36,493 bases of DNA from Vibrio diabolicus (GCA_001048675.1 CCKK01000007.1:1-36493); one strand, 5' to 3'; numbered from the stretch's first letter, positions 15,185 through 29,817 are shown. Notes: generated from the sequence alone by a model not told the origin. Numbers and translations: made by a program.

Positions 15185-16252
15185 TTACTTGTGGTATGGC
15201 TTAGATAACTCGTGTACCGCTTCCACAAACACGCCCGCGTTTTCTGGCGGTACATCCAAGTGGATACCATGGCCTAGGTTGAACACATGACCAGTACCCG
15301 TATCACCAAAGCCTTCTAGGATATCCGATACTTCTTCGCGGATGCGCTCTGGTGAAGCGTAAAGCATGGATGGGTCCATGTTACCTTGCAGCGCCACTTT
15401 ATCACCGATACGTGCTTTCGCGTCTGCAATGTTGATTGTCCAGTCTAGACCAACCGCATCACAGCCCGTTGCTGCGATTTGCTCAAGCCACATACCGCCA
15501 TTCTTAGTAAACAGTGTGACTGGCACGCGACGACCATCGTTTTCACGAATCAGACCATCTACAATCTTGTGCATGTATTGCAGTGAGAACAGGTTGTAGT
15601 CACGAGGCGTCAGTACGCCACCCCATGTGTCAAATACCATTACCGACTGCGCGCCTGCTTTAATTTGCGCGTTTAGGTACTCGATAACGCTGTCTGCCAG
15701 CTTATCTAGAAGTAAGTGCAGAGTTTGTGGTTCCGCGTACATCATTTTCTTGATCTTGGTGAAGGCTTTAGAACTGCCACCTTCGATCATGTACGTAGCA
15801 AGAGTCCACGGGCTACCAGAGAAGCCAATTAACGGCACTTCACCCTTAAGGTCTTTACGGATCTGACGTACTGCGTTCATTACATATTGCAGTTCACCTT
15901 CTGGATCTGGCAAACCAATTTTTTCCACGTCAGCTTTGCATGTAATTGGGTTATCAAAAACAGGTCCTTCGCCCGCAGCAAAACGTAAACCAAGCCCCAT
16001 TGCATCTGGAATCGTTAAGATGTCCGAGAATAAGATCGCGGCATCAAGAGGAAAACGGCGTAATGGTTGAAGTGTCACTTCGGATGCTAATTCTGCATTT
16101 CGACACAAAGACATGAAATCACCCGCTTCTGCACGAGTCGCTTTGTATTCTGGTAGGTAACGACCTGCCTGGCGCATCATCCATACTGGCGTGTAATCTA
16201 CCGGCTCTTTTAAAAGCGCACGCAGATAACGATCATTTTTTAATTCAGTCAT
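15185..16252 (-). CDS. hemE: Uroporphyrinogen decarboxylase
   Basis: Cytoplasmic haem-pathway enzyme that removes four carboxyls from uroporphyrinogen III to give coproporphyrinogen III. The 355-aa product (E. coli has 354) carries the family signatures [16 protein letters not shown] near residue 22, with the substrate-binding arginines, and [16 protein letters not shown] near 145. [12 protein letters not shown] and the C-terminal [16 protein letters not shown] are also present. The gene lies downstream of nudC in the same orientation, as in E. coli, but 215 bp away, so it probably has its own promoter. Confidence 0.97.
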   Translation of the reverse strand: MTELKNDRYLRALLKEPVDYTPVWMMRQAGRYLPEYKATRAEAGDFMSLCRNAELASEVTLQPLRRFPLDAAILFSDILTIPDAMGLGLRFAAGEGPVFDNPITCKADVEKIGLPDPEGELQYVMNAVRQIRKDLKGEVPLIGFSGSPWTLATYMIEGGSSKAFTKIKKMMYAEPQTLHLLLDKLADSVIEYLNAQIKAGAQSVMVFDTWGGVLTPRDYNLFSLQYMHKIVDGLIRENDGRRVPVTLFTKNGGMWLEQIAATGCDAVGLDWTINIADAKARIGDKVALQGNMDPSMLYASPERIREEVSDILEGFGDTGTGHVFNLGHGIHLDVPPENAGVFVEAVHELSKPYHK

Positions 16253-16371
16253 TCCGTAATTCCAACTGTTAGGCTTTCTGTGAAAGGGGGTATTCTATCA
16301 CTGATTTAAGTCCAATAGCTGTGTGCTTTGCAACCTGGATCAAGTTATTAACTTTTAAATCAATGCTTAAT

Positions 16372-16500
16372 TTGCACCCAATCGGTATCAGTGTTAAAAA
16401 TTTGTTCGCTAGCGAAAACTACAATTATAAACTGAGTACCCAGTACTCAGCATCTCATAACGACATCTTACTTACCCCCTCCCTCTCGGAGGGTTTTTTT
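16372..16500 (+). ncRNA. Candidate small RNA between hemE and nudC
   Basis: A canonical plus-strand intrinsic terminator (CCCTCC-CTCTC-GGAGGG then eight T, about 16478-16501) has no plus-strand gene before it. Upstream are two possible promoters: TTGCAC (16372-16377), 17 bp, TAAAAA; and TTGTTC (16402-16407), 18 bp, TATAAA (16426-16431). Between them and the terminator is a perfect hairpin CTGAGTAC-CCA-GTACTCAG (16432-16450) and a pyrimidine-rich unpaired linker. A transcript of about 60-95 nt is implied. Its 3' end overlaps the nudC 3' end in antisense. The palindrome could instead be a protein-binding site. Confidence 0.4.
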
Positions 16501-17298
16501 TATTCTATTTATCAGATAATTAGAATCAACATCTTGTAGCGTTTGTTCGATAAGCGCTCTTGCAATCGTTCCTTTAGGCGCAACAGGCGGCATCTCGTCA
16601 ATACCAAACCATTGTGCATCAGACAGCTCAGTGTAGTCTGGAATTAACTCTCCCGATTCATAGTCAGCTAAAAACCCCATCATCATACTCGATGGGAAAG
16701 CCCAAGGCTGGCTGCCAAAGTAACGAATATTTTTAACGAGAATTCCTGTTTCTTCATGAATTTCTCGAGCCACACACTCTTCTAATGTCTCACCAACTTC
16801 TAAGAAGCCGGCAATAACGGTATACATACCATTTCGATGCCTTGGATGTTGAGCCAATAAGATCTGATTCTCTTTACGCACAGCAACGATAATACACGGA
16901 AATATTCGAGGATAATGGAGGGTACGGCATTCGCCACACTGCATAGCTAACTGGTTATTATTAAGAAAGTTTCTTCCACCGCACTGTGGGCAAAAACGCA
17001 GACTTTGCGTCATGTGCCCATACTGAACCGCTTTACTTAACAACATAAATAATGGCTCAGGAAAATGCAGGCAGTCACGCAGTGAGACTAATGGTAGATC
17101 ATGCTCCAGATCAGACAAATTAAGCCACATGACGGGCGAACCAGAATACTCACCAATGGGCCTTGCACTCACTTCAGGCAGTGATAACTGCTCTGCAGAC
17201 CCGAAAGGCACAGCACCATCCACCAGCCAAATCTCACTTCCTGCAACAACACACCAGTATGCATTTATCGCGCGGTTAACATCACCTTTTCTTAACAT
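16468..17298 (-). CDS. nudC: NAD+ diphosphatase / NADH pyrophosphatase NudC
   Basis: Nudix hydrolase of 276 aa (E. coli NudC has 257). It cleaves NAD(H) to NMN(H) and AMP, and in E. coli removes the NAD cap from RNA 5' ends. A four-cysteine zinc-binding motif (FCPQCGG ... [11 protein letters not shown]) lies near residues 102-126. The Nudix box [20 protein letters not shown] begins near 167. The NADH-subfamily motif [14 protein letters not shown] follows near 204. AAGGGATGG precedes the ATG. The last codons (REGGGK) are encoded by the complement of a plus-strand terminator hairpin. Confidence 0.94.
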   Translation of the reverse strand: MLRKGDVNRAINAYWCVVAGSEIWLVDGAVPFGSAEQLSLPEVSARPIGEYSGSPVMWLNLSDLEHDLPLVSLRDCLHFPEPLFMLLSKAVQYGHMTQSLRFCPQCGGRNFLNNNQLAMQCGECRTLHYPRIFPCIIVAVRKENQILLAQHPRHRNGMYTVIAGFLEVGETLEECVAREIHEETGILVKNIRYFGSQPWAFPSSMMMGFLADYESGELIPDYTELSDAQWFGIDEMPPVAPKGTIARALIEQTLQDVDSNYLINRIKKTLREGGGK

Positions 17299-17481
17299 TA
17301 CACCATCCCTTTGCTTGAAGTTCGTTCATTTTACTGGCAATCTAATTTCATACTAGAGTTTGTCGTTAAGTAAATTCGCACTCTAAATTCTAGTAAGGAC
17401 AAGAGTTTGTAATAACTTTACTAACTTTGCTTTGCAAAGGATACGTTCGCCAACAGGCGATCAGATCATGAGGGCATGGTC
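17299..17481. promoter_or_regulatory. Divergent promoter region nudC / rsd
   Basis: About 180 bp between divergent genes. It contains an 11-nt near-perfect inverted repeat (TACTAGAGTTT at 17351; complement ending TCTAGTA at 17395) and a small TCGCC/GGCGA hairpin near 17448. No promoter could be assigned with confidence. Confidence 0.35.
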
Positions 17482-17967
17482 ATGCTAAAAAAATTCAAAC
17501 AAACACAAGACCAGTGGGGTGGCTCAAGTGATGTCATTGATCACTGGTTAGAGACAAGACAATCCCTGATTGTTGAATATTGTAAGCTTGCAGCACTGCA
17601 ACCTTGTTCGAAAACCAATGTTATTGAACTCCCATCTCCTTCCGAATTGCAGGATTTCTGTCAGCATCTCGTTGATTACATCTCCGAGGGCCATTTTAAA
17701 ATCTATGACATGGTTATGGATCGCTGGAAAGCGACTGGCTTTGTCGTGACCAATGAGATCAATCAAACTTATGGCCAAATAGTCCTGACAACTGAACCAC
17801 TATTGAACTTTAACGATAAGTACTCAGAAGTTACTGAAGATGATGAATTAGATGATTTCGATTCTGATATGTGTCTCATTGGCGAAATTCTTGAGACTCG
17901 ATTTGAAGTCGAGGACTATCTGATACAGCAGATCGCAGAAAGTCTGTCTATGCCCCCAGGGGCTTAG
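17482..17967 (+). CDS. rsd: Regulator of sigma D (anti-sigma70 factor Rsd)
   Basis: Small acidic protein of 161 aa that in E. coli binds region 4 of sigma70 in stationary phase and favours alternative sigma factors. The product is collinear with E. coli Rsd (158 aa), sharing DxWLETRQSLIVEY, LQDFCQHLVDYISEGHFKIYD and the C-terminal EALETRF-like GEILETRFEVEDYLI. Two in-frame ATGs lie close together (17476 and 17482). I chose the second because AGGG is then seven bases upstream and the product starts MLKKFKQTQDQW. It lies between nudC and rpoC as in E. coli, convergent with rpoC. Confidence 0.88.
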   Translation: MLKKFKQTQDQWGGSSDVIDHWLETRQSLIVEYCKLAALQPCSKTNVIELPSPSELQDFCQHLVDYISEGHFKIYDMVMDRWKATGFVVTNEINQTYGQIVLTTEPLLNFNDKYSEVTEDDELDDFDSDMCLIGEILETRFEVEDYLIQQIAESLSMPPGA

Positions 17968-17997
17968 TGTTTGCGAATATTCAGAGACTGAAGAATA

Positions 17998-18028
17998 GAA
18001 AAGACTGACGATCATCGTCGGTCTTTTT
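17998..18028 (+). terminator. Terminator of rsd
   Basis: An 11-bp stem (AAAGACTGACG/CGTCGGTCTTT, one G-U pair) with an ATCAT loop is followed by T. It lies about 30 bp after the rsd stop. Confidence 0.88.
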
Positions 18029-18095
18029 TGTTTCTAGCCTTATCACTATTACCTTCTCTAAGAACCCTCTCGAAGAAAAAGGCAGGATAAAAACT

Positions 18096-18122
18096 AAAAA
18101 GGCACCCGAAGGTGCCTTTTTT
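18096..18122. terminator. Terminator of rpoBC (bidirectional form)
   Basis: AAAAAGGCACC-CGAA-GGTGCCTTTTTT forms an 11-bp perfect stem with a stable tetraloop, 33 bp past the rpoC stop on the minus strand. Together with the rsd terminator it isolates two convergent transcripts. Confidence 0.93.
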
Positions 18123-18154
18123 CTTAAGCTTCTAACGATTACTCGTTAAATGGC

Positions 18155-22357
<4,203 letters not shown>

Positions 22358-22461
22358 AATCAGCTCCTGTAAGGAGTTAAAAGGAGCTCACTCGCTAAAG
22401 TGAGCACCTTCTTCCAAATAATCGCTTTGATTCTCTCGACTTTCATCAAGAGAGAAAAGGA
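22358..22461 (-). other. rpoB-rpoC spacer with two hairpins
   Basis: On the minus strand the 104-bp spacer can form an 8-bp stem TCTCTTGA/TCGAGAGA with one G-U pair, then a 7-bp stem GCTCACT/AGTGAGC with a TTAGCG loop, before the rpoC ribosome binding site. Neither has a T tract, which suggests processing or stability roles. Confidence 0.5.
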
Positions 22462-25400
22462 TTACTCTTCGTCTTCTAGCTCGATGTTGATACCTAGCGA
22501 GCGGATCTCTTTCAACAGTACGTTGAACGATTCTGGCATGCCAGGTTCCATGCTGTGGTTACCGTCTACGATGTTTTTGTACATCTTAGTACGGCCGTTA
22601 ACGTCATCCGACTTAACCGTTAGCATTTCTTGTAGCGTGTAAGCAGCACCGTATGCTTCTAGTGCCCATACTTCCATCTCACCGAAACGCTGACCACCGA
22701 ACTGAGCTTTACCACCTAGTGGCTGCTGAGTTACTAGGCTGTACGAACCAGTTGAACGAGCGTGCATCTTGTCATCAACAAGGTGGTTCAGTTTCAGCAT
22801 GTACATGTAACCAACAGTTACAGGACGCTCAAACGCATCACCTGTGCGACCATCAAATAGCGTTAGCTGACCTGATGTTGGTAGATCTGCTAGCTCAAGA
22901 AGTGCTTTGATTGACTCTTCTGGAGCGCCATCAAATACAGGAGTCGCGATTGGTAGACCGCCACGCAAGTTCTTGATCAGAGTACGTACTTCATCATCAG
23001 ATAGAGAAGCAATGTCTACTTTCTGGCGAGTGTCGCCTAGGTCGTAAACTTTTTGTAGGAACTCACGGAATTTCGCTAGTTCTTGCTGCTCTTTAACCAT
23101 CTGGTTGATCTTATCACCGATACCTTTCGCAGCCAGACCTAAGTGTACTTCTAGGATCTGACCGATGTTCATACGCGAAGGTACACCCAGTGGGTTAAGT
23201 ACGATGTCTACAGGCTGACCTTTTTCATCGTATGGCATGTCTTCAACAGGGTTGATCTTAGAGATTACACCCTTGTTACCGTGACGACCCGCCATCTTAT
23301 CACCAGGCTGAATGCGACGTTTAACCGCTAGGTAAACCTTAACGATCTTCAGTACACCAGGTGCTAAATCATCACCTTGAGTGATCTTACGACGTTTAGT
23401 TTCGAACTTCTTATCGAAGTCAGCTTTTAGCTCGTCCCACTGCTCAGCAAGTTGCTCAAGCTGAGTTTGTAGTGCGTCATCTTCTAGCGTTAGTTCTAGC
23501 CACTTCTTACGATCAGTAGTGTCTAGTTTCGCTTCAGAGTAACCGCCTTCAATCAATACAGCTTTAACACGGTTTAGAAGGCCGCCCTCAAGAATCTGGA
23601 ATTCTTCAGTTAGGTCTTTCTTCGCTTCTTTAAGCTGCATCTGTTCGATTTCAAGCGCACGCTTGTCTTTCTCTACGCCATCGCGAGTGAAGACTTGAAC
23701 GTCGATGATCGTACCTGATACAGAGTTAGGTACACGTAGTGAAGTATCTTTAACATCAGATGCTTTTTCACCGAAGATAGCACGTAGTAGCTTCTCTTCA
23801 GGCGTTAGCTGAGTTTCACCTTTAGGTGTTACTTTACCAACTAGGATGTCGCCACCCTTAACTTCAGCACCGATGTAAACAATACCTGACTCGTCTAGTT
23901 TAGACAGAGCAGATTCACCTACGTTTGGAATATCAGCTGTGATCTCTTCAGAGCCCAGCTTAGTATCACGCGCCACACAAGTAAGTTCTTGAATGTGGAT
24001 TGTCGTGAAGCGGTCTTCTTGAACTACGCGCTCAGATACTAAGATCGAGTCTTCGAAGTTGTAACCGTTCCAAGGCATGAACGCGATACGCATGTTTTGA
24101 CCAAGCGCTAGCTCACCTAGGTCTGTCGAAGGACCATCAGCAAGCACGTCACCGCGTGATACAGGTTCACCTGGCATCACACATGGGCGTTGGTTAATAC
24201 ATGTGTTCTGGTTAGAACGTGTGTATTTAGTCAGGTTGTAGATATCGATACCAGCTTCACCTGGTACTAGCTCTTCTTCGTTTACTTTAACAACGATACG
24301 AGAAGCATCTACTGACTGGATTACACCACCACGTTTCGCAACTGCAGTTACACCTGAGTCAACGGCTACGTTACGTTCAATACCAGTACCAACAAGCGGT
24401 TTGTCAGCTTTCAGTGTCGGAACTGCCTGACGTTGCATGTTCGCACCCATCAATGCACGGTTCGCATCATCGTGTTCTAGGAACGGGATAAGCGATGCAG
24501 CGATAGATACAACCTGGTTTGTCGCAACGTCCATGTACTGAGCGTGCTCACGAGGGTGTAGACCAGATTCACCTTTCTGACGAGCTGTGATCAGCTCATC
24601 TGCAAAAGTACCATCTTCGTTTAGCTTAGCGTTCGCCTGAGCGATAACGAATTGGCCTTCTTCGATTGCAGATAGGTAATCTACTTCGTCTGTTACTACG
24701 CCATCTACAACGCGACGGTATGGTGTCTCTAGGAAACCGTACTCGTTACAACGCGCAAACGCAGATAGAGAGTTGATCAGACCGATGTTTGGACCTTCAG
24801 GCGTTTCGATAGGACATAGACGACCGTAGTGAGTTACGTGTACGTCACGTACTTCGAAGCCAGCACGTTCACGAGTTAGACCGCCAGGACCCAATGCAGA
24901 AATACGACGCTTGTGCGTTACTTCTGATAGCGGGTTGTTTTGGTCCATGAACTGTGAAAGCTGTGAAGAGCCAAAGAATTCTTTAACTGCCGCAGAAATT
25001 GGCTTCGCGTTGATCAAGTCTTGAGGCATGATTGCGTCAAGATCGCCTAGGCTTAGACGCTCTTTAACTGCACGCTCAACACGTACTAGACCTACACGGA
25101 ACTGGTTCTCAGCCATTTCGCCTACAGAACGGATACGACGGTTGCCTAGGTGGTCGATATCGTCCACTTCGCCCTTACCGTTACGGATCGCGATCAGCTT
25201 CTTCATCACTTCGATGATATCAGTTTCATCTAGTGTGCCTTGCTCTTGAGCATCTTCACGGCCGATAGAGCTGTTGAACTTCATACGACCAACAGTCGAT
25301 AGATCGTAACGCTCTTCAGAGAAGAATAGGCTTTCGAATAGAGCTTCTGCAGCTTCTTTTGTTGGCGGCTCACCAGGGCGCATCATGCGGTAGATTTCTA

Positions 25401-26490
25401 CCAATGCAGAAATACGATCAACCGTGCTGTCGATACGTAGTGTTTCTGACATGAATGGACCGTGGTCTAGATCGTTCGTAAATAGAACTTCTAGCGCTTT
25501 GTGCCCAGCCTGAGATAGGTTCGCTAGTGCTTCCAGGCTGATTTCCTGGTTAGCGTTAACAATGATCTCGCCAGTTGCTTCATTGATGTAATCTTTTGAT
25601 GCAACTTTACCTACGATGTACTCAACTGGTACTTCGATGTGATCAACACCATCTTTTTCTAGTTGGCGGATATGACGAGCTGTTACGCGACGACCTTGCT
25701 CAACGTAAACTTTACCATTCGCTTCGATGTCGAATGACGCAGTTTCACCACGTAGACGATCTGGAACCAACTCCATCAATAGAGTTTGGTCTTTCACTTC
25801 GAAGTTCACTTTCTCGAAGAAGAGATCTAGGATTTCTTCTGTCGACTTACCTAGTGCACGAAGAATGATCGATGCTGGTAGCTTACGACGGCGGTCGATA
25901 CGAACGTACAAGTTATCCTTAGGATCAAACTCGAAATCAAGCCATGAACCACGGTAAGGAATAACACGTGCGTTGTATAAAACTTTACCTGAAGAGTGGG
26001 TCTTACCCTTATCGCTGTCGAAGAACACGCCTGGGCTTCGGTGCAGCTGGGATACGATAACCCTCTCGGTACCGTTAATTACGAAGGTACCATTGTCTGT
26101 CATGAGTGGAATTTCACCCATGTAGACTTCTTGTTCTTTAATGTCTTTTACAGTACCTGCTGGCGCGTCTTTATCAAAGATAACTAGGCGTAGTTTTACA
26201 CGTAGTGGCTTTGAGTAAGTTACACCGCGGATTTGACATTCTTTAACGTCAAAAACTGGCTCACCAAGACGGTAGCTAACGTATTGCAGCTCAGAATTGC
26301 CGTTGTAGCTCTGAATCGGGAATACAGAACGGAAAGCGGCTTCAAGACCGTATTGACCTTCAGGATCCTGTTCGATGAATTTGTCGAACGAATCGAGCTG
26401 GATCGATAGCAGGTATGGAATGTCCAAAACTTGTGGACGAGTACCAAAGTCCTTACGGATGCGCTTTTTCTCGGTATAAGAGTAAACCAT
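22462..26490 (-). CDS. rpoB: RNA polymerase beta subunit
   Basis: Second-largest core subunit, forming with beta' the active centre and the rifampicin pocket. The 1342-aa product has the same length as E. coli RpoB. It starts [16 protein letters not shown] and ends [12 protein letters not shown]. The rifampicin-resistance region reads [20 protein letters not shown] then [20 protein letters not shown], so the common resistance positions are wild type. RHGNKGV and the C-terminal [20 protein letters not shown] motifs are intact. It is transcribed from the ribosomal protein promoters upstream through the rplL-rpoB attenuator. Confidence 0.98.
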   Translation of the reverse strand: MVYSYTEKKRIRKDFGTRPQVLDIPYLLSIQLDSFDKFIEQDPEGQYGLEAAFRSVFPIQSYNGNSELQYVSYRLGEPVFDVKECQIRGVTYSKPLRVKLRLVIFDKDAPAGTVKDIKEQEVYMGEIPLMTDNGTFVINGTERVIVSQLHRSPGVFFDSDKGKTHSSGKVLYNARVIPYRGSWLDFEFDPKDNLYVRIDRRRKLPASIILRALGKSTEEILDLFFEKVNFEVKDQTLLMELVPDRLRGETASFDIEANGKVYVEQGRRVTARHIRQLEKDGVDHIEVPVEYIVGKVASKDYINEATGEIIVNANQEISLEALANLSQAGHKALEVLFTNDLDHGPFMSETLRIDSTVDRISALVEIYRMMRPGEPPTKEAAEALFESLFFSEERYDLSTVGRMKFNSSIGREDAQEQGTLDETDIIEVMKKLIAIRNGKGEVDDIDHLGNRRIRSVGEMAENQFRVGLVRVERAVKERLSLGDLDAIMPQDLINAKPISAAVKEFFGSSQLSQFMDQNNPLSEVTHKRRISALGPGGLTRERAGFEVRDVHVTHYGRLCPIETPEGPNIGLINSLSAFARCNEYGFLETPYRRVVDGVVTDEVDYLSAIEEGQFVIAQANAKLNEDGTFADELITARQKGESGLHPREHAQYMDVATNQVVSIAASLIPFLEHDDANRALMGANMQRQAVPTLKADKPLVGTGIERNVAVDSGVTAVAKRGGVIQSVDASRIVVKVNEEELVPGEAGIDIYNLTKYTRSNQNTCINQRPCVMPGEPVSRGDVLADGPSTDLGELALGQNMRIAFMPWNGYNFEDSILVSERVVQEDRFTTIHIQELTCVARDTKLGSEEITADIPNVGESALSKLDESGIVYIGAEVKGGDILVGKVTPKGETQLTPEEKLLRAIFGEKASDVKDTSLRVPNSVSGTIIDVQVFTRDGVEKDKRALEIEQMQLKEAKKDLTEEFQILEGGLLNRVKAVLIEGGYSEAKLDTTDRKKWLELTLEDDALQTQLEQLAEQWDELKADFDKKFETKRRKITQGDDLAPGVLKIVKVYLAVKRRIQPGDKMAGRHGNKGVISKINPVEDMPYDEKGQPVDIVLNPLGVPSRMNIGQILEVHLGLAAKGIGDKINQMVKEQQELAKFREFLQKVYDLGDTRQKVDIASLSDDEVRTLIKNLRGGLPIATPVFDGAPEESIKALLELADLPTSGQLTLFDGRTGDAFERPVTVGYMYMLKLNHLVDDKMHARSTGSYSLVTQQPLGGKAQFGGQRFGEMEVWALEAYGAAYTLQEMLTVKSDDVNGRTKMYKNIVDGNHSMEPGMPESFNVLLKEIRSLGINIELEDEE

Positions 26491-26742
26491 GGGGTTCCTC
26501 AGCTCGCTGATAAGTGACCCAAACTGTCCGCCCGCTCCTAGTTACTTAAGGGGGGTAAGGGACAGTGACTAATATAGCTGTTTACTGTAGTGACATTTCA
26601 TTTCGTAAGAATGAAATGTTTTTTGCATGGATATCAGGCGCTTAAACAGCGGGAAAATTCGCCTATACCCTACAGCGCAAAAAGGCCGGTGGTTAAAAAA
26701 CCACCAGCCAATTAGCCGTTAGGCTAAGAAACTATGCAATAA
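26491..26742 (-). promoter_or_regulatory. rplL-rpoB spacer: attenuator and probable RNase III hairpin
   Basis: Just after rplL the minus strand carries an 11-bp stem (GGCTGGTGGTT/AACCACCGGCC, TTTT loop, plus-strand 26684-26709) followed by TTTTT. This fits the partial attenuator known between rplL and rpoB in enterics. Further on lies a 10-bp perfect stem ACATTTCATT/AATGAAATGT (26593-26619) in the position of the E. coli RNase III processing site. Both assignments follow E. coli knowledge. Confidence 0.75.
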
Positions 26743-27111
26743 TTACTTAACAGCAACAGTTGCACCAGCTTCTTCTAGCTGAGCTTTAAGAGCTTCAGCT
26801 TCTGCTTTCTCAACACCTTCTTTAAGAGGTGCTGGAGCGCCGTCTACAAGAGCTTTAGCTTCTTTAAGACCTAGGCCAGTTGCGCCACGTACTGCTTTGA
26901 TTACAGCAACTTTGTTACCGCCAGCAGCTTCTAGGATTACGTCGAATTCAGTTTGCTCAGCAGCAGCTTCGCCGCCAGCAGCGCCGCCAGCTACAACAGC
27001 AGCAGCAGCAGAAACACCGAATTTCTCTTCCATTGCTTCGATTAGTTCAACAACTTGCATTACAGACATTTCTGCAACTGCGTCTAGGATTTGCTCGTTA
27101 GTAATAGACAT
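26743..27111 (-). CDS. rplL: 50S ribosomal protein L7/L12
   Basis: Acidic stalk protein of 122 aa (E. coli has 121), present in multiple copies on L10, that recruits translation GTPases. It has an N-terminal dimerisation domain ([20 protein letters not shown]), an Ala/Gly-rich hinge at about 36-52 and a C-terminal domain with [24 protein letters not shown]. It follows rplJ by 57 bp in one operon and is followed by the attenuator before rpoB. Confidence 0.98.
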   Translation of the reverse strand: MSITNEQILDAVAEMSVMQVVELIEAMEEKFGVSAAAAVVAGGAAGGEAAAEQTEFDVILEAAGGNKVAVIKAVRGATGLGLKEAKALVDGAPAPLKEGVEKAEAEALKAQLEEAGATVAVK

Positions 27112-27168
27112 AACAATTCTCTTTTAAGTCAACAATAAGTTTATTAAGCAACCAGTAAAAAGCAAGGC

Positions 27169-27663
27169 TTATGCCGCTGCTTCTTGTTTTTGATCGCGGA
27201 TAGCTGCGATAGTACGCGCCAGCTTGCCAGCCGAAGCTTCTTTCATGCACATCATTAGGCGTGCAATTGCTTCGTCGTAAGTTGGTAGTGTTGCTAGTAC
27301 TTCAGCGTCAGTTAAAGCGCCTTCATAAGCAGCAGCTTTGATCTCGAAATCTTTGTTCTCTTTAGCGAAGTCTTTGAAAAGACGCGCTGCAGCACCTGGG
27401 TGCTCATTAGAGAATGCGATTAGTGTAGGACCAGTGAAAGTGTCAGTTAGACACTCGTACTCAGTACCTTCAACCGCACGACGAGCAAGAGTGTTACGAA
27501 CAACTCTCATGTAAACGCCAGCTTCACGAGCTTGTTTACGTAGAGAAGTCATCGCGCCAACTTGAACGCCACGAGAATCAGCTACAACTGCAGAAAGTGC
27601 ACCACTGGCAGCTTCGTTGACTTCAGCAACAATTGCTTTTTTGTCTTGAAGGTTTAAAGCCAT
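27169..27663 (-). CDS. rplJ: 50S ribosomal protein L10
   Basis: Stalk base protein of 164 aa that binds 23S rRNA and L7/L12 dimers; in E. coli the L10-L12 complex represses its own mRNA. The product begins [20 protein letters not shown], matching E. coli. The open frame reads 15 codons further upstream to 27708, but GGAG lies ten bases before the ATG at 27663 and the extension lacks similarity. It ends with the helical L12-binding tail. It is transcribed from the palindromic promoter just after rplA. Confidence 0.97.
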   Translation of the reverse strand: MALNLQDKKAIVAEVNEAASGALSAVVADSRGVQVGAMTSLRKQAREAGVYMRVVRNTLARRAVEGTEYECLTDTFTGPTLIAFSNEHPGAAARLFKDFAKENKDFEIKAAAYEGALTDAEVLATLPTYDEAIARLMMCMKEASAGKLARTIAAIRDQKQEAAA

Positions 27664-27912
27664 CTTGGATTTACTCCTGGTTGTCGTTACACCACTCACT
27701 ATCATCACGACAGTGAGAGCTATTGAGGTGCTTCCCCAGAAGAAAGTTAACTATATTACATAGAGCTTTCTGTCAGTTCGGGCACCATCTACGTAGGATA
27801 ATTAAGTTTGCTTTTACACAAACACCTACGGTCTTGGACGGAGACTGGGTCTTAATTCATTTCGAACTAGGAGACAGTTCAAAGAACCAAAGTTCAGCCC
27901 CAACCACAAATA
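27664..27912 (-). promoter_or_regulatory. Long leader of rplJ (L10 autoregulation region)
   Basis: About 250 nt separate the rplJ promoter from the start codon and contain no gene. In E. coli the corresponding leader folds into the L10(L12)4 binding site that represses translation. The length and position fit, but I did not derive a fold here, so the role is inferred from family knowledge. Confidence 0.55.
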
Positions 27913-27951
27913 TTAGGCGCAAAATTATACACTAATTTTGCGCCTAAGCAA
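27913..27951 (-). promoter_or_regulatory. rplJL promoter inside a 15-bp perfect palindrome
   Basis: Minus-strand -35 TTGCTT (27946-27951) and -10 TATAAT (27924-27929), spaced 16 bp, are followed by a GC-rich discriminator (TTTGCGCC). The -10 lies inside a perfect inverted repeat with arms TTAGGCGCAAAATTA and TAATTTTGCGCCTAA (27913-27927 and 27933-27947). In mRNA reading through from rplA the repeat would form a strong hairpin. Confidence 0.82.
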
Positions 27952-27956
27952 ATAAA

Positions 27957-28658
27957 TTATGCTTGAGTGTTCAGGCTAGCCTGATCAACAGCAACACCAG
28001 CACCCATAGTAGTAGAGATGCTTACTTTCTTCAGGAAAGTACCTTTCGCTGAAGATGGCTTAGCTTTCTTCAGAGCAACTAGAAGTGCTTCTAGGTTCTC
28101 TTTGATCTGCTCAGCAGAGAAGTTTGCTTTACCGATAGTAGTGTGGATGATGCCGTTTTTGTCGTTACGGTAACGAACCTGACCAGCTTTAGCGTTTTTA
28201 ACTGCTTCAGCAACGTTAGGAGTTACAGTACCAACTTTAGGGTTTGGCATAAGACCGCGAGGACCTAGGATAGTACCTAGTTGACCTACAACGCGCATTG
28301 CATCTGGAGAAGCAACAACTACGTCAAAGTTCATTTCGCCTTTCTTAACTTGCTCAGCAAGATCTTCCATACCTACGATGTCTGCGCCAGCTTCTTTAGC
28401 TGCTTCAGCGTTAGCACCTTGAGTGAACACTGCAACGCGGATTTCGCGGCCAGTACCGTGAGGTAGTACAGTTGCACCACGTACGTTCTGGTCAGATTTA
28501 CGAGCATCAATGCCTAGGTTAACAGCAACGTCTACAGACTCAACGAATTTCGCAGTCGCTAGTTCTTGAAGAAGAGCAACAGCTTCGTTGATTTCGTATT
28601 CTTTAGTTACGTCAACTTTTTCGCGGATTACGCGCATGCGCTTAGTTAGTTTTGCCAT
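27957..28658 (-). CDS. rplA: 50S ribosomal protein L1
   Basis: Two-domain L1-stalk protein of 233 aa (E. coli has 234) that binds 23S rRNA and, in E. coli, represses the L11-L1 mRNA. It begins [20 protein letters not shown]. Signature segments include [18 protein letters not shown] and [16 protein letters not shown] near residues 55-145. The start lies 4 bp after the rplK stop, with GAGGGTTAA as ribosome binding site, so it is translationally linked to rplK. Confidence 0.98.
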   Translation of the reverse strand: MAKLTKRMRVIREKVDVTKEYEINEAVALLQELATAKFVESVDVAVNLGIDARKSDQNVRGATVLPHGTGREIRVAVFTQGANAEAAKEAGADIVGMEDLAEQVKKGEMNFDVVVASPDAMRVVGQLGTILGPRGLMPNPKVGTVTPNVAEAVKNAKAGQVRYRNDKNGIIHTTIGKANFSAEQIKENLEALLVALKKAKPSSAKGTFLKKVSISTTMGAGVAVDQASLNTQA

Positions 28659-28662
28659 CTTA

Positions 28663-29091
28663 TTAACCCTCTACCACTAGGCCCATTGAACGAGCAGTAC
28701 CAGCGATAGAACGCTTCATCGCTTCGATGTCAGCACCAGTCATATCAGCAGCTTTAGTTTCTGCGATTTCTTGGATTTGAGCGTCAGTTACAGTACCAAC
28801 TTTTTCAGTGTTTGGACGACCTGAACCAGACTTAACGCCAGCAGCTTTCTTAAGAAGAACTGCAGCAGGTGGAGTCTTAGTTACGAACGTGAAAGAACGG
28901 TCGCTGTATACTGTGATAACTACTGGAGTTGGTAGACCTTTCTCAATAGATTCTGTTTTTGCGTTGAACGCTTTACAGAATTCCATGATGTTCACACCGT
29001 GTTGACCTAGTGCAGGACCTACTGGTGGACTAGGGTTAGCCATACCAGCAGCAACTTGTAGCTTGATGTAAGCTTCAACTTTCTTAGCCAT
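28663..29091 (-). CDS. rplK: 50S ribosomal protein L11
   Basis: GTPase-centre protein of 142 aa, also needed for RelA activation. It begins [20 protein letters not shown], and the proline-rich [20 protein letters not shown] follows directly. The open frame continues eight codons upstream to 29115, but the ATG at 29091 gives the exact family start and has AGGAATT before it. It is the first gene of the rplKA transcript. Confidence 0.98.
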   Translation of the reverse strand: MAKKVEAYIKLQVAAGMANPSPPVGPALGQHGVNIMEFCKAFNAKTESIEKGLPTPVVITVYSDRSFTFVTKTPPAAVLLKKAAGVKSGSGRPNTEKVGTVTDAQIQEIAETKAADMTGADIEAMKRSIAGTARSMGLVVEG

Positions 29092-29180
29092 GATAATTCC
29101 TAAGTTTGGGTACAAACGCTAATCGCGGATCAGCTCCCCGTTTGTGTAAGAAACTTTTTACTTCACTTGAAGTAAAAAGG
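29092..29180 (-). promoter_or_regulatory. rplK leader (candidate L1 feedback site)
   Basis: The leader begins with an 11-bp perfect stem CTTTTTACTTC/GAAGTAAAAAG (29154-29179). A second stem-loop follows with arms ACAAACG/CGTTTGT (29112-29118 and 29039-range equivalent 29139-29145) enclosing a G-rich segment near GGGGAGCTGATCC. In E. coli L1 binds the rplK leader, so the second structure is the natural candidate. Inferred. Confidence 0.5.
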
Positions 29181-29186
29181 CGCGAA

Positions 29187-29215
29187 ATTATAGTCATAAT
29201 CCGCGCCTTATACAA
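29187..29215 (-). promoter_or_regulatory. rplKA promoter
   Basis: Minus-strand -35 TTGTAT (29210-29215), 17-bp spacer and -10 TATAAT (29187-29192) are followed by the discriminator TTCGCGCC. An AAGGCGCG/CGCGCCTT inverted repeat flanks the -10. GC-rich discriminators of this kind are typical of promoters inhibited by ppGpp/DksA. Confidence 0.85.
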
Positions 29216-29255
29216 CCCTAAAAAGGTGATTTTTTATACTCTTTAACGAAGAGTC

Positions 29256-29804
29256 TTAGTCCAGCTTTTCAACCTGACCAAATTCAAGCTCAACTGGTGT
29301 CGCACGACCAAAGATCGAGACAGACACTTTCAGGCGGCTCTTCTCGTAATCCACTTCTTCAACAGTACCGTTGAAGTCAGCAAATGGACCTTCGTTAACA
29401 CGTACCACTTCACCCGCTTCGTACATTGTACGTGGACGAGGCGCTTCACTCGCTTTCTCAAGACGATTAAGAATCGCGTCAGCCTCTTTATCCGTGATAG
29501 GTGCCGGACGGTCTGAGGTACCACCAATGAAGCCCATGACACGCGGCACACTGCGTACTAGGTGCCATGATTCATCGTTCATAATCATCTGAACAAGGAC
29601 GTAACCTGGGAAGAACTTACGCTCAGATTTGCGACGCTGACCCGCGCGCATTTCTACTACTTCTTCAGTAGGAACCAGTACTTCACCGAATAGCTCTTCC
29701 ATGCCGTGCATTTTGATATGCTCGCGCAGAGATTGAGCTACACGACCTTCAAATCCAGAGAAGGCTTGAACCACATACCAGCGTTTTTTTGGAGCTTCAC
29801 TCAT
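29256..29804 (-). CDS. nusG: Transcription termination/antitermination protein NusG
   Basis: Processive elongation factor of 182 aa (E. coli has 181) that binds RNA polymerase beta' and links it to Rho or ribosomal S10. The N-terminal NGN domain ([32 protein letters not shown]) and the C-terminal KOW domain ([20 protein letters not shown]) are both present. The start lies 13 bp after secE, with GAGGG upstream. Confidence 0.98.
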   Translation of the reverse strand: MSEAPKKRWYVVQAFSGFEGRVAQSLREHIKMHGMEELFGEVLVPTEEVVEMRAGQRRKSERKFFPGYVLVQMIMNDESWHLVRSVPRVMGFIGGTSDRPAPITDKEADAILNRLEKASEAPRPRTMYEAGEVVRVNEGPFADFNGTVEEVDYEKSRLKVSVSIFGRATPVELEFGQVEKLD

Positions 29805-29817
29805 GAATAAAAACCCT

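Noticed and set aside
22462..26490. Possible rifampicin-resistance substitutions in RpoB
   Set aside because: The cluster I region matches the wild-type E. coli residues at the usual resistance positions.
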